This document shows positions 1 through 10,050 of a DNA stretch of 46,658 bases, piece by piece (within the stretch, counting starts at the first letter, position 1; the number at the start of each line of letters is the position of its first letter). Under the pieces are notes generated by a model. The model was not told the DNA's origin. It made no database searches and saw only the letters and a program-made list of their open reading frames with translations. This stretch comes from Dysgonamonadaceae bacterium (GTDB lineage: Bacteria > Bacteroidota > Bacteroidia > Bacteroidales > Azobacteroidaceae), in NCBI GenBank assembly GCA_031272075.1, contig JAISUK010000040.1:1-46658 (forward strand), read 5' to 3'. The translations under genes and the position numbers were made by a program.

Positions 1-73
1 TTTTCCCAAGCTCCAGCCGACGCTGTTTTTCCTCTTCGGTGTAGGTTTTCCCGTTTTTTTCGCCCACTTCCAT
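1..73 (-). CDS. Possible 5' end of a gene running off the left edge
   Basis: Reading the minus strand, an ATG at 71-73 opens a frame that stays open to the window edge. It encodes 24 residues, rich in Glu, Lys and Arg (it begins MEVGEKNGKTY). The same frame is also open for about 15 codons before the ATG, so the true start may lie further upstream. It follows the thioredoxin-family gene on the same strand by about 46 nt and could be the next gene of that run. The composition looks like a charged soluble protein, but the piece is too short to assign a family. Confidence 0.35.
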   Translation of the reverse strand, partial: MEVGEKNGKTYTEEEKQRRLELGK

Positions 74-119
74 CACTTTTTTCGCATTCAATTTCGGAAA
101 GCAATAGAGCAGCCAGGCG

Positions 120-1406
120 TTATTGAGGCAGGGTGTTGTTTCGTGCGTGGCTATCGCTTTTTTTCGCCAATTCAATCATGGTGGACAGTTCCGCTACCGC
201 GGCATCGTCGCCACCGTCGAATCCAACCACCTTGAATCGGATATTTCCTTCTCCGTCAATCACAAACTTGGAAGGGATCCCCTTCACCGCAAGCGCGCTT
301 GCCGCAGGATTCTTCTTCGTTTGCGGATCTCTGGCGTCTATGTATAAATCCATCGAGTAATTCTTTTCTTTCAGGTAAGCTTGCGCGTTCTTGAGCGGGT
401 CGGTCACTTTTTCATAGGTATGGATAAAAAGGAGTTTAACGTTCGGATCATCCCGGTATAAGTCGACCACTCGCTGCATGGCGGGAAAAGAAGCCACGCA
501 AGGACCGCACCAGGTTGCCCAGAAATCTAAAACAATGGTTTTTCCGGCGAAGTCTGCTAAGGAAACGCTCGTCCCGTTCACGTCTTTTACTGTGAAGCTT
601 GGGGCCGCCTCTTTCACCATCTTTTCCTCCACTTTCTGCTTGATGCTTGTTATTAGCTTGTTTTCGATCCCGGCTATGTAGGTTTTCTCATCCTTTTCAG
701 GGTTGAGGTAGGCGTAGCTTTCTTGCAAGGCTTGCCGCAGTTTCTCATTCCCCTTTCCCGAATTTACGATCTCTTCCAGCATGGGGAAAGCCTCATTGTG
801 ATGCCCTGTTTTGCTCAAGAGCAAGGCGTAATTGCTCGCCACATACTCGTCTTTTGGGTTCACTTTGAAGGCTGCCTTCCCGTACTTCAAGGCCTCCTCG
901 TATCTCTCCTCTCGGATCAGGAGATCAGAGTAAGAACTCATATATCCCCGGTAACTGTCCTGTTGCAGGTACAGCCTTTCCGCTTCTTCTTTCATCACTT
1001 CTATGGCAAGTTTGGGATCTTTCTTTGCAATCCTTATCCCGCACAACCTAATGACGCTCGAACGCAGGTTCGGACTCTTGATCTTCGCAATATACGCGTT
1101 CATTTCAGCAATGTTCATTTCTATAGCGAAAGCCTGTACTACCAAAAAGTAAGTCAGGTCTAAGTGTTGATTCTCACGGATGGATTTTTCATTCGCGAGA
1201 AATAGATCTTTAAACGCCAATATGTCCTGATCATTTCCTGCACCCCGCACCATAGTCTTTAGAAGTTCTGAACGGGCTTTTGCTACGGGATCGTTTTCAT
1301 TTCGAAGTGAATCTGAGTCGGGATTTTCCATGCGTTGTTGGGCGTCTGCGGGTACTGCTGTCATCAAAACAGCCAGCACAGACAATACAAATATCCTAAT
1401 TTTCAT
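120..1406 (-). CDS. Exported TPR/thioredoxin-fold (TlpA/ResA-like) protein
   Basis: I place the start at 1406, giving 429 residues, because that Met opens a typical signal peptide (MKIRIFVLSVLAVLMTAVPADA); the open frame extends to 1496 but adds a non-signal-like stretch. The mid region (about residues 130-240) is helical and TPR-like. The C-terminal third is an AhpC-TSA/Redoxin-type thioredoxin domain with active site W299-C300-G301-P302-C303, preceded by FTVKDVNG and followed by a GIPSKFVID cis-Pro segment. TlpA/ResA proteins act in the periplasm on disulfides, often in cytochrome or outer-membrane protein maturation. It is the last complete gene of the SusC/SusD run, 150 nt after the PKD-like lipoprotein gene, and may have its own promoter. 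Its real substrate is unknown. Confidence 0.85.
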   Translation of the reverse strand: MKIRIFVLSVLAVLMTAVPADAQQRMENPDSDSLRNENDPVAKARSELLKTMVRGAGNDQDILAFKDLFLANEKSIRENQHLDLTYFLVVQAFAIEMNIAEMNAYIAKIKSPNLRSSVIRLCGIRIAKKDPKLAIEVMKEEAERLYLQQDSYRGYMSSYSDLLIREERYEEALKYGKAAFKVNPKDEYVASNYALLLSKTGHHNEAFPMLEEIVNSGKGNEKLRQALQESYAYLNPEKDEKTYIAGIENKLITSIKQKVEEKMVKEAAPSFTVKDVNGTSVSLADFAGKTIVLDFWATWCGPCVASFPAMQRVVDLYRDDPNVKLLFIHTYEKVTDPLKNAQAYLKEKNYSMDLYIDARDPQTKKNPAASALAVKGIPSKFVIDGEGNIRFKVVGFDGGDDAAVAELSTMIELAKKSDSHARNNTLPQ

Positions 1407-1556
1407 ACGTCCAAAATTTGTTTTTAAAAGGTCGTATGGAACTCGCATGTTATTATTGTCATCAACTCGGATGTTTGAAAAACATGCTCGTTTCATACCT
1501 CAATAATTTGTTTTACGATATTCATTTTTTATTTATTTAGTGGTTTGTAAACCGCG

Positions 1557-3074
1557 TTAATTTTCACCGATACGCCATTCTACGTCCACAATTTTCACCA
1601 AGTCGCTCCGGGAAAACAAGGGAACCAATTCGAACTTGTTGGGGTCGAGGCTCAAGGCATAGGAAGTCAGCGTCCCTTTGGTTGTGGGGTTGTAGGTGCA
1701 CACCGTTAGGGTGTTGCCAGTCTTATCCTGCGAAAGCTCAAACTCCATGGCCGTGATTTCATCCACCATGTCGATAGAAAAGAGTCGCGGGTTGGCCGGA
1801 TCGTAGTCGTAAGCGTAGAGCGTGCTTCCCACGGCATACAGCAAGAAGGTACGCTGCGCAGAAAAGGCGTACAGCTTGGCATCTGGCAAACGGTAGGCAA
1901 TAGAGAGGTCTATCGTATAATAATTGCTTTTCGTAAAGGCAGAGGTCGTAGCGAAGGTATAAATGTGGTAGTTGTCGTCCTTCATCAGGGCAAAATTCTT
2001 CGAGCTGTTTTCGCCGTAAATCAACGTCCGTCCCGCTGGTTGCACCCAGGGGAATTTATCTGTTACATTATCGGGCAACGAGGCTACATTCGATCCTCCA
2101 CTCATTTCGACTTTTATGAATCGCCTACCGCTTTGGTCATACACGATATAACCAGCCGTTAAAACTGTAGACTGCCATACATAAGGAGCTACCGGGAACC
2201 GTTCCGCAGATCCGATAAAAGGGACGTTCACTTGTGTCATGTAAAAACCATTCGATGAAGAGAGAACGGGTTGGTGAAAAAGGTCGCCGTTGTCGCATAT
2301 CGCGATCCGATTCATCGATATTAGTTTTAGCGGGTATTTTGCGAAAAGTATGGGTTTGGCGTCTCCCGGCATCGGCAGGCAAGCCAGGAGGTGTTTGTCA
2401 AAGGTGTTTTCGATATTTCCATCGAAAGTTTTAGAGTCTAACTGGTAGGAGCCGTCGCCTGTCATTGCCCACAATTCGGCGTATATATCAAAGGAGGCTA
2501 AAGATTGTTTGCCGGAATAATAAACCCGTATGGGGTTTCGCAATGGAGGCAATCCGCTGTTTCGTAGCAATTTCCGCAGGATAACCGTATCAGATGACAC
2601 GGAAATCATCTCAATGTCGGCGTACCCCTCGGCATCCTCGCCCATCACCATCATCCCCAAGCCGAACTGTGTGCGAATGCTAAAGGGGACGCTTTTTCCC
2701 ATCCACTGTACGCCGGTTTCCTTGTCGGTCGCCTTTGTCCATAGGTTATAATCTCCCGGCTTTGCATCGGGAAAATACGCCAGGTCGTGCGATGCGCCGA
2801 TGATATGCTTGGACAAAGAGGTATCATTCTTCGCTGGTGTGAGCGTCCATTCATAACGGTAACGGTCGGGGTCGCCGTTATCCTGCGTAAATGTCCATTG
2901 AGGCGTGATGTGCAGAGTGTCTGCTTTGTAAATCACCGTGTAGGACGAGTCCAGTCCCGACACCGTACCTTCGTTGATGTCGTGGTAGTCGTATGACCCC
3001 TTGTCGTCGTAGCAGGTTGCTAAAGATGCCGCTATCGCTACTAACAGAACTGTTTTTATATATATTTTTTTCAT
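1557..3074 (-). CDS. PKD-like family outer-surface lipoprotein (SusE position)
   Basis: The start at 3074 gives 505 residues beginning MKKIYIKTVLLVAIAAS with a lipobox LATC, so this is a lipoprotein; four codons further upstream are open but not needed. Residues about 25-135 look like a beta-sandwich (YTVIYKADTLHITPQWTFT) of the PKD-like type found beside SusD in Bacteroidota. The rest is beta-rich and may form a propeller-like fold. It lies 34 nt after the DUF4843-like gene and takes the place SusE/SusF proteins hold in starch loci, so a role in binding the ligand at the cell surface is likely but inferred. No catalytic motif is visible. Confidence 0.75.
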   Translation of the reverse strand: MKKIYIKTVLLVAIAASLATCYDDKGSYDYHDINEGTVSGLDSSYTVIYKADTLHITPQWTFTQDNGDPDRYRYEWTLTPAKNDTSLSKHIIGASHDLAYFPDAKPGDYNLWTKATDKETGVQWMGKSVPFSIRTQFGLGMMVMGEDAEGYADIEMISVSSDTVILRKLLRNSGLPPLRNPIRVYYSGKQSLASFDIYAELWAMTGDGSYQLDSKTFDGNIENTFDKHLLACLPMPGDAKPILFAKYPLKLISMNRIAICDNGDLFHQPVLSSSNGFYMTQVNVPFIGSAERFPVAPYVWQSTVLTAGYIVYDQSGRRFIKVEMSGGSNVASLPDNVTDKFPWVQPAGRTLIYGENSSKNFALMKDDNYHIYTFATTSAFTKSNYYTIDLSIAYRLPDAKLYAFSAQRTFLLYAVGSTLYAYDYDPANPRLFSIDMVDEITAMEFELSQDKTGNTLTVCTYNPTTKGTLTSYALSLDPNKFELVPLFSRSDLVKIVDVEWRIGEN

Positions 3075-3108
3075 TATGTCAATCATTAATTATTAAAGAA
3101 TATTAGGA

Positions 3109-4017
3109 TTAATCAAACGTAAACGTTCCGTCCCAAGGCACGCCCGGCCCAGAACTTTGGAAAAGATTCTGACAGTAAAGAAACCACATTAACCGTCCGT
3201 CTTCTTCCAGCACCGGCGTGCGGTTCAGGTATTGTTGCTTCAAGTATTCGCTCATGTAAACCGCAATGTTTATGCACATGTAGACCGACATCGTTTCTGC
3301 TGATGTGAAGTAGTCATAGGTCAGGTCGAGTTGCTCACAGATCAGCAGAAGTTTTTTCTGCGAGAACATACCAAAGTAGCCATCGCCTTCCTTGTAGGTC
3401 AGAGTGGGCGTTCCTTCCGTCGGCCAACGGGAGGGTTTCGGCATGATGTCATTGACACGTATGGCATGTCGGGTTGCGTTGAATGTTAGTTTGTCGTAGC
3501 GATGGCTGTATAATTGGTCGTTTACCCCACGCCATACGGAAAAATCCAACGTAAAATCGTCCGTTGGTAATAATTGCAAAACCAGCTGACGCTCAGAAGT
3601 TTGTAGTTGGACGTTGCGTAACAGCGTGATGGGGATATCGGTATAAATCGTATTTGCCGAAATGACACCCTCCAGCGGGAAGGCCTCATAGTCCATTCCT
3701 TCCACTGCAGTGGTGCTGTCGGTGTCGATCTTCATGCGGAAGGTGCGATCGTAATTCTTTGTAGCACCGGTGGTCTTCACTCGGATGAGGGTTTCGTATC
3801 TTGTAACCGCGCCCAACTTGACAAATTCCACCTTACTCACGGAATCCACGACCCAGTCGTCAATACTGGATATCGTACCGGAACTAACATAACCTTCAGG
3901 GTAATGCTGCACAAAGAAGTACACGCTTTCAGGACCATCGTAGTCTTTCAATTCTTTTTGTTCGCAGCTTCCCAGCGCGATTATCATTGCCAACAAGCAT
4001 AATATTGTCTGTTTCAT
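3109..4017 (-). CDS. DUF4843-like lipoprotein
   Basis: The protein has 302 residues. The N-terminus MKQTILCLLAMIIALGSC is a lipoprotein signal with the lipid-modified Cys at residue 19. The pattern that follows (DYDGPESVYFF, then two beta-sandwich stretches with YDRTFRMKIDTDST and QLVLQLLPTDDFTL, then a C-terminal alpha segment) fits the DUF4843 family, which is encoded directly after SusD in many Bacteroidota loci. It starts 21 nt after susD and ends 34 nt before the PKD-like lipoprotein gene. Function is unknown; an accessory surface ligand-binding role is inferred from position only. Confidence 0.75.
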   Translation of the reverse strand: MKQTILCLLAMIIALGSCEQKELKDYDGPESVYFFVQHYPEGYVSSGTISSIDDWVVDSVSKVEFVKLGAVTRYETLIRVKTTGATKNYDRTFRMKIDTDSTTAVEGMDYEAFPLEGVISANTIYTDIPITLLRNVQLQTSERQLVLQLLPTDDFTLDFSVWRGVNDQLYSHRYDKLTFNATRHAIRVNDIMPKPSRWPTEGTPTLTYKEGDGYFGMFSQKKLLLICEQLDLTYDYFTSAETMSVYMCINIAVYMSEYLKQQYLNRTPVLEEDGRLMWFLYCQNLFQSSGPGVPWDGTFTFD

Positions 4018-4038
4018 TTTCTTTCTTAATTTATGGTT

Positions 4039-5448
4039 TTACATTCCTCGGATTTCCCGTTCGCTTTCGGGTAGCGGCGCCACGTATTGAGCAGAAGTCA
4101 TTGTCTGAGTGCCGTTTGCGACGTTCCCTACCGGGATGACCGGCAACTCCCGCCGTTTGAAATAGAAGAATAGCTGCCCTTCCCCGATAAATTCACGCAG
4201 GTATTCCGCCTGAATCAGCTCATTCAACTCCTCTGACGTGGTGCAGACGGCATCAGGACATTTCCGGACGTAGCGAACCGGGTTGAGGTAGTTGGTCAAG
4301 GCTGTTTGCACATCCGGATCGCACTCGGCGGCGATGAGGTAGGCCTCGCTCATACGGATGCGGGGCACCATGTAGCCGTACTTTACATTAGACGTACCCG
4401 CATATTTCTGTAACCGCGTATTGGTGATGTTGTTTTCCGTTATCTCCAACCACATTTTATAGCGAACGTCGTTATGACTGTCGTACAGGTGGGAAACGCG
4501 CCCGGAAGCAATGCTACCGTATGCGACCATCCCCGTAGTGGTGGCTACGTTGAAGTAAGTGTTAAAGATCTCGTTGGTACGGGAAGTGTTGTAAAAAGCG
4601 AACAAAACCTCCGGCGAAAAAATACGGTCTTCACCATTGGCAGCCATGTATTCATCAGTAACGAACGGGAACCAACGTACTGCCTCCGAAATCACTTTGC
4701 GCGCGGTTTCTCCCGCGTGTTGGGTGTCGCCTCCCCAGAGGTATGCCCGAGCTAGCAGCAACTGCGCGGCGTAGTAATTCAAGCGGTATTGGCGATAACT
4801 CCATTCAGTATCGCCATATTCGTTTGGGGCATTATTCGTACCTTGTGTGATGACGGGATCCACCGTTTCCAAGAGCGCGGAAGCAATTTTCAGGTCGTTA
4901 ATGATGCTGTCCAACACGGCAGTTGCCGGCAACAAAGGCTGGGACTGGCGGTCTGATTTGGTCATGTAGGGGATGGCTAAGTCTTCCTTTTGAGACCACA
5001 TTGGGCCATAATAACGTAAAAGATCCAAGTGCAACATGGCGCGTAAGGCGATGGCCTCTCCTTTGTAGAGGTTGTAATAGCCGCCCGCAAGAACGGGATT
5101 GCCGGCCTCGCCACATTGCAGGATGATCTCGTTGCAGTTGATGATCAACGAATAAGCATTGGCCCAATTGGTTTCAAGCAAATAGTCAACACCATAGCCC
5201 TGCTCCCATCGGTATTCCACAGGATAATTGTAGTATTGTCCCATATAGTCCAATGTGCGGATGTTAAAACTGTTTGTCTTGTTCAATTCTCCGTAAATTC
5301 CGTTCAAGGCTTTCAGATAACCAGCCTTATCTTTAAAGAGATTTTCACCCACGATCCGGTCTTCTGGCGTGACATCCAACCAGGAATTGCACGACGCTCC
5401 GCTTACCGCTATGACTGCAACGCATATTATTTTTAGGTATTTTTTCAT
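4039..5448 (-). CDS. RagB/SusD family nutrient-binding lipoprotein
   Basis: The protein has 469 residues and a lipoprotein signal (MKKYLKIICVAVIAVSGASC). Directly after the Cys comes NSWLDVTPEDRI, the hallmark start of SusD proteins. TPR-like helices follow (GEAIALRAMLHLDLLRYYG, LLLARAYLWGG), and there is a C-terminal YLREFIGEGQLFFYFKRR segment typical of SusD_RagB. SusD lipoproteins sit as a lid on the SusC barrel and bind the substrate at the cell surface. The gene follows susC by 35 nt. It ends with SEREIRGM rather than a long tail, within normal variation. Confidence 0.93.
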   Translation of the reverse strand: MKKYLKIICVAVIAVSGASCNSWLDVTPEDRIVGENLFKDKAGYLKALNGIYGELNKTNSFNIRTLDYMGQYYNYPVEYRWEQGYGVDYLLETNWANAYSLIINCNEIILQCGEAGNPVLAGGYYNLYKGEAIALRAMLHLDLLRYYGPMWSQKEDLAIPYMTKSDRQSQPLLPATAVLDSIINDLKIASALLETVDPVITQGTNNAPNEYGDTEWSYRQYRLNYYAAQLLLARAYLWGGDTQHAGETARKVISEAVRWFPFVTDEYMAANGEDRIFSPEVLFAFYNTSRTNEIFNTYFNVATTTGMVAYGSIASGRVSHLYDSHNDVRYKMWLEITENNITNTRLQKYAGTSNVKYGYMVPRIRMSEAYLIAAECDPDVQTALTNYLNPVRYVRKCPDAVCTTSEELNELIQAEYLREFIGEGQLFFYFKRRELPVIPVGNVANGTQTMTSAQYVAPLPESEREIRGM

Positions 5449-5483
5449 ATATTCTATTGTTTAACTATTCATTGTTTATTGTT

Positions 5484-8400
5484 TCAGAAACTCAATCCCA
5501 ATGAGAACGACACCGAGCGGGCAAAGGGATAATCGATCCCTCTTTCTTCTTTCACCGTTGAGAGGCGGAAGATCTCGTTCATGTAGCCGCGTATTGTGAG
5601 CGAGGAGGCGCCGATATACCTCAGACACTGGAGTGTTTGCGTTTCGTAGCCCAGCGAAATCGATTCTCCCGATAAGGTATTCTCGTCCGCCACGAAGCGA
5701 GATGAAATGGGAGTGCTCATGTTCAGGTTGATGCTCTTGAATTTGGCTTGATCGCCCGGCTGTTTCCAGCGTTCGTAGAGCGCGCGTTTATCCTGATTAT
5801 ATCGCAGGCTACTCTGGCTGAGGTTCTCCACCTTCGAGTACAAGGCATTCTGGAAGATTTGCCCGCCCATGCGGTAACGGAGGTTGAGGGATGCAGTGAA
5901 ACCTTTGTAGTAGAGGGAAGTGTTGATGATTCCCTCCAAATCAGGTGTTGTGTTTCCAACTTTTACCTCGTCGTCATAAGAGTGCTGGAAGGTATAGCTG
6001 CCATCCTTTTTGATGAACATCTCGTACCCGGTAGCGGGATCAATTCCTGCCGATCTGACCGCCCAGAGGTCTTCAGGACTGCCGCCGTCGTAGTAGCGCC
6101 TCAGGTTGCTGCCAATTCCTGCCGAGTTATATTGATCCAACGATGTGCCGATTCCCCGGTATTCATATTCGAAATGACGAACGTTCAGCGAACTATTCCA
6201 CCTTAAATCCCGATTCTTGATTGCTTGCAGATTCAGTGTGATGGTTGTGCCCCGTGTCAGGAGGCCTCCCGCGTTCATGTGTATGCTGCTGGAGCCTGTC
6301 GATAGAGGGCTGTTGATTGTTACGAGCAGGGGGTCGGTATCCTTGATAAAGTAGTCGGCAGTCAGTTTGATCCGGCGGTTCATAATTTCCAGATCGAAGC
6401 CGATATTTTTATCAAGCGTCTTCTGCCATTTCAAGTTGGGATTTCCCCAAGTGCTTACAATTGCCTCCAAGCCAAATGGATTCGGCCAGGAAGTTGTAAA
6501 CCGATACAGATTCATTGCGATGTAGGCATCGAAGTTCTGGTTGCCCGGATTTCCGACCGACGCCCGCAGTTTCAGGAGGTTAATGGTCTCACTGTCTTTC
6601 AGGAAGGCTTCGTTGTGCATGTTCCAGGCCAGCCCGACCGCCCAGGTTTCCGCCCAGCGACGCGAAGCGCCGAATACCGAGGCGCCGTCGTAACGACTAC
6701 TGAAATCCAAGAGGTAGCGTTCGTTGTATGCGTAGCCAACGTTTAGGTAATAAGAGGCAGATCGAGCCACAACCTTGCTATAGCTAGGTTTGCTACCTTC
6801 CGTAAAGCCGTTGGAAAAAATCGGACTAGAGTAATCTTCGTCGAGAAATCCGTGGACCGTATAACCCGATGCGTCGGTGGAATTATTGTATAGGCGCATC
6901 CCGGCCACAGCGTTCACACGGTGCGTCTCGTTGATTAATTTGCCATAGGTTGCGCTCAGGTCGCCCTCGTAACTCGATGTTCCATTGATGGTTTCCGAAT
7001 AGCTTCCCTTCATGGTTTCAGTAGTCTCGTAATAGGCGGTGGATTTTGGAGATTTGAATATCCTTTCCTTGGCCGACGAGCGGGCAAGACTGAAACGTCC
7101 TTTCAGGCGCAACGTTTCCGCTGGCTGCCATTCCATCTCAAAGTTGTTGCGGAAACCGAAACCGGCGTTCTTGTTAAAACTGTTGCGCTCCATGTCGTAC
7201 AGGGGATTGTAAACATTGTATCCGGAGGAGTTAGTTAAATCCACCCACGTCCAATTGGAAAGGAGGGTAGAGTAAGAAATATATTTATAGAGGATGGGCT
7301 GTACCACACCATTCTCATCGGTCTTCCGGACGTAGGGATTAGCGCGGGAAAACTCGGAGAATGCTACATTCTCGCGGGAGGATGCGTTATAGTCGATGCT
7401 TAGGTTGTCCTGGAACGAGAGTTTTTTGTAGCGATAAATCCAACGGGCGTTTCCGTTTACCACATCCTTGTCCGAGCCTTTCATCACACCTTCCGTCTTG
7501 CCGTAGGTCATGCCGATGCCGTAGCGCATGGAGTTGTCGCCGCCTTCCATGTAGAGGTTATGGCTGTGCGACACGGCAAAACGCAGGGGTTCATTCATCC
7601 AATAAGTGTCTACGCCCCTTCGTATTTCGGCCAGGTGTTGAAAATAGTATTGCGCCAACCATTCCCTCGGAAGATTTCCCTCGCTATCGGGCGTATAATA
7701 TACGCCTGATATTTTTTCGAACTCCAATTTTTCAGCGGCGTTCATCAGGTTGTAATCATAGAGGTCAGCGAAGGAGAGTCGGGTATTGTTGTTGTAATTG
7801 ATGCGCAACTGACCGATAACGGGAGTTTTTGTTTCTACGACTATCACACCGTTTGCTGCCTTAGACCCGTAAATTGCTGTAGCGGCGGCGTCCTTGAGCA
7901 CGGTAATATTGGCAACACGGTCCATATTCAGTTCGTTGATCACCGCGAGCGACGATTCAAACCCATCTAAAATAAAAAGGGGCAGGTTGGGATCAGTGGA
8001 ATATTCTGAGCTGATGTCGGCAACGCTGGTCTTTCCTCTCACTTCAATGTCGGGCAAGCGGTTGGGGTCGCTACCGAACTGGTTGTTTTCCAGGATGGCG
8101 AATGCAGGATCGAGCGTTTTCAAGCTTTGCAGCACATTCTGGTTGCCGATCATCTTGAGTTCTTTGGTGGAGTAGGTCTGCGATGAACCCGTAAAACTTT
8201 CTTTGGGGCGGCTGTAGATACCCGTCACGACCAGTTCCGACAGTTGCGTTTCGTCTGAAGCCAGTGCGATGTTGAGGCTGTTGTTGTCGCCGGTAATCAC
8301 GCGTTCTATCGGGGCAAACCCGATGAAGGAGAATATCAACGCATCGCCGTCGGCCACCAACAGCCGGTAATTTCCGTCGATGTCGGTGACAGTCCCTGCG

Positions 8401-8801
8401 CCGGTCTGCTTCGCTCTGACGGTGACACCGGTCAGCGATTCGCCGGTATTGGCGTCCGTCACTTTTCCTCCTACACTGTGACGGGTCATTTTTTTGATGA
8501 TGATGGAGCCGTCGGCAAATTCAAAGGACACATGCTGTGGGGTCAGTGTTTGCTGAAGGACGGCGCCTACCGTCGCATTCTTCACATTGACGTCCACTTT
8601 CTGCAAGGGTTGGATGTCCTTGATGTTGTAGACGAAATTCAAATTGGTCTGCTCGTGAATTTCTCGAAACAATGCTTCGATGGTGATCCCCTTGACATTC
8701 AGTGTGATTTTCTTTTCCCTGTCGGCGGTTTGCGCCGAGAGGGCGAGACAAAACAACAACAACAATAAGGAGAGCAGGTTTTTTAGGATTGTTTTTGTCA
8801 T
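5484..8801 (-). CDS. SusC/RagA family TonB-dependent transporter with STN signalling domain
   Basis: I choose the start at 8801 (1105 residues): MTKTILKNLLSLLLLLFCLALSAQ is a clean signal peptide, and this start lies 13 nt after the fecR stop, whereas the longer frame would overlap fecR. Domains in order: an STN (secretin/TonB short N-terminal) domain at about residues 30-105, a carboxypeptidase-like domain at about 110-190 (GGKVTDANTGESLTGVTV), a plug with LPLFILDGF and AAATAIYGSKAANGVIVVETK, and a beta-barrel ending in Phe (SFSLGLSF). STN domains of such receptors contact the FecR anti-sigma factor, so this transporter probably both imports and senses its ligand. The next gene encodes its SusD partner. 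Confidence 0.93.
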   Translation of the reverse strand: MTKTILKNLLSLLLLLFCLALSAQTADREKKITLNVKGITIEALFREIHEQTNLNFVYNIKDIQPLQKVDVNVKNATVGAVLQQTLTPQHVSFEFADGSIIIKKMTRHSVGGKVTDANTGESLTGVTVRAKQTGAGTVTDIDGNYRLLVADGDALIFSFIGFAPIERVITGDNNSLNIALASDETQLSELVVTGIYSRPKESFTGSSQTYSTKELKMIGNQNVLQSLKTLDPAFAILENNQFGSDPNRLPDIEVRGKTSVADISSEYSTDPNLPLFILDGFESSLAVINELNMDRVANITVLKDAAATAIYGSKAANGVIVVETKTPVIGQLRINYNNNTRLSFADLYDYNLMNAAEKLEFEKISGVYYTPDSEGNLPREWLAQYYFQHLAEIRRGVDTYWMNEPLRFAVSHSHNLYMEGGDNSMRYGIGMTYGKTEGVMKGSDKDVVNGNARWIYRYKKLSFQDNLSIDYNASSRENVAFSEFSRANPYVRKTDENGVVQPILYKYISYSTLLSNWTWVDLTNSSGYNVYNPLYDMERNSFNKNAGFGFRNNFEMEWQPAETLRLKGRFSLARSSAKERIFKSPKSTAYYETTETMKGSYSETINGTSSYEGDLSATYGKLINETHRVNAVAGMRLYNNSTDASGYTVHGFLDEDYSSPIFSNGFTEGSKPSYSKVVARSASYYLNVGYAYNERYLLDFSSRYDGASVFGASRRWAETWAVGLAWNMHNEAFLKDSETINLLKLRASVGNPGNQNFDAYIAMNLYRFTTSWPNPFGLEAIVSTWGNPNLKWQKTLDKNIGFDLEIMNRRIKLTADYFIKDTDPLLVTINSPLSTGSSSIHMNAGGLLTRGTTITLNLQAIKNRDLRWNSSLNVRHFEYEYRGIGTSLDQYNSAGIGSNLRRYYDGGSPEDLWAVRSAGIDPATGYEMFIKKDGSYTFQHSYDDEVKVGNTTPDLEGIINTSLYYKGFTASLNLRYRMGGQIFQNALYSKVENLSQSSLRYNQDKRALYERWKQPGDQAKFKSINLNMSTPISSRFVADENTLSGESISLGYETQTLQCLRYIGASSLTIRGYMNEIFRLSTVKEERGIDYPFARSVSFSLGLSF

Positions 8802-8814
8802 ACTTTGTTTGATT

Positions 8815-10050
8815 TTAATGAATGGTTTGTATCTGATTTTCTCTGATTTCCACATTCTTGCCGTGGATGCTGCACTCGATGTAGTTTGTTTTTTCTATCA
8901 AGTTCAGAATGTTGTGCAGTGGCGCTTTGCGGGCGAAGATGCCGGTGAATTTCTCTGTTTTCAGTTTCTCGTCTTCAAAGACGATGTTCACATCGTGCCA
9001 CCGCGCTACCTCGTTCAGGAGGTCTTCGAGGGTGATTTCCTTGAAATGGTATTCGCCTTTCATCCATCCGATATACAGCTGGATGTCGTCGTTCTTGATT
9101 TCCATGACGCCCGTTTCGGGGATGTATTCGGCGGTATTGCCCGGCACGAGCAGGATTTCTTCCTTCCTGTCGGCGGGGATCACGACGATGGCGCCTTCGA
9201 CCAGTGTGGCGGCTATCGCGCCGTGTCGGCGGGTATTGATGTTAAACCGTGTGCCGCAGACCCGCACGTCGACGCCGTTGGTAGAGACGATGAACGGATG
9301 TTTGGCGTCTTTGGCGACTTCAAAATACGCTTCGCCGGTGAGCTGGATCTTGCGCTCCTTGCCGGTGAAGTAGGTGGGGTATTGGAGGGTGGATTCCGAA
9401 TTGAGCCAGACGCGGGTGCCGTCGCTCAGGGTGATCCGGAAATCCGCGCCGCGTTCGACGACCAGTTCGTTGAGTTTCGTTTCGGGGATCCGGTTGTCGG
9501 CGGGCTTGATTCTGTCGTACGAAATCATCTGCTTGGAGATGTCGAATTGGGCGTTCGACAATGCGGTGGAAACGTTCAATTGCCTGATGTTGTAGCTGAT
9601 TCCATTGGCGGCATTCAGCACCACTTTCCGGTTGGACACTTTCGGCAGTTTTTCTGTGGTGACGGCCGTCGGTTCTTCGGCTGGGGCAGGGGCGAAGGTG
9701 TCTTCAACGACCGGCGGCGTAGCGTCGGGCTTCGTGAGCAAGTGCACGAAATAGCCCGCAGCAACCAACAGCAGCACGGCGGCGGCATACCGCAACCAAG
9801 GCGAATGGAGCAAGCGGCTGCGACGGTTTTGCTGCATCGCTTCCAGTTTTTCTATAAACTGTTTCCGGTAAGTGTCGAAAGCAGAATCGGTCAACGAATA
9901 CGGGTGTTCGCCGCGAAAATGCAACGACAGCTGTTCGAAATATCGGGCGTGACGCTCCGATGCGTTCAGCCAGTCGTCTACTTGCCGGGATTCTTTTTCC
10001 GTCAGGTCGCCTTCCAGTTTTCTGTAAAGAAGATCTATATCCATGTTCAT
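8815..10050 (-). CDS. FecR family anti-sigma factor (DUF4974 C-terminus)
   Basis: A start at 10050 (MNMDIDLLYRKLEGDLT, 411 residues) or two codons later is preferred; the open frame reaches 10080. Residues about 1-90 form a cytoplasmic sigma-binding part. A single TM segment follows (RYAAAVLLLVAAGYFVHLL), then a periplasmic FecR domain with TPRGADFRITLSDGT-like sequence (here VERGADFRITLSDGTRVWLNS) and KHPFIVSTNGVDVRVCGTRFNI, and a C-terminal DUF4974 domain (FKEITLEDLLNEVARWHDVNI). The last domain resembles the STN fold and should meet the STN domain of SusC. The gene lies between the ECF sigma gene (47 nt) and susC (13 nt), so signal and target are encoded together. Confidence 0.93.
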   Translation of the reverse strand: MNMDIDLLYRKLEGDLTEKESRQVDDWLNASERHARYFEQLSLHFRGEHPYSLTDSAFDTYRKQFIEKLEAMQQNRRSRLLHSPWLRYAAAVLLLVAAGYFVHLLTKPDATPPVVEDTFAPAPAEEPTAVTTEKLPKVSNRKVVLNAANGISYNIRQLNVSTALSNAQFDISKQMISYDRIKPADNRIPETKLNELVVERGADFRITLSDGTRVWLNSESTLQYPTYFTGKERKIQLTGEAYFEVAKDAKHPFIVSTNGVDVRVCGTRFNINTRRHGAIAATLVEGAIVVIPADRKEEILLVPGNTAEYIPETGVMEIKNDDIQLYIGWMKGEYHFKEITLEDLLNEVARWHDVNIVFEDEKLKTEKFTGIFARKAPLHNILNLIEKTNYIECSIHGKNVEIRENQIQTIH

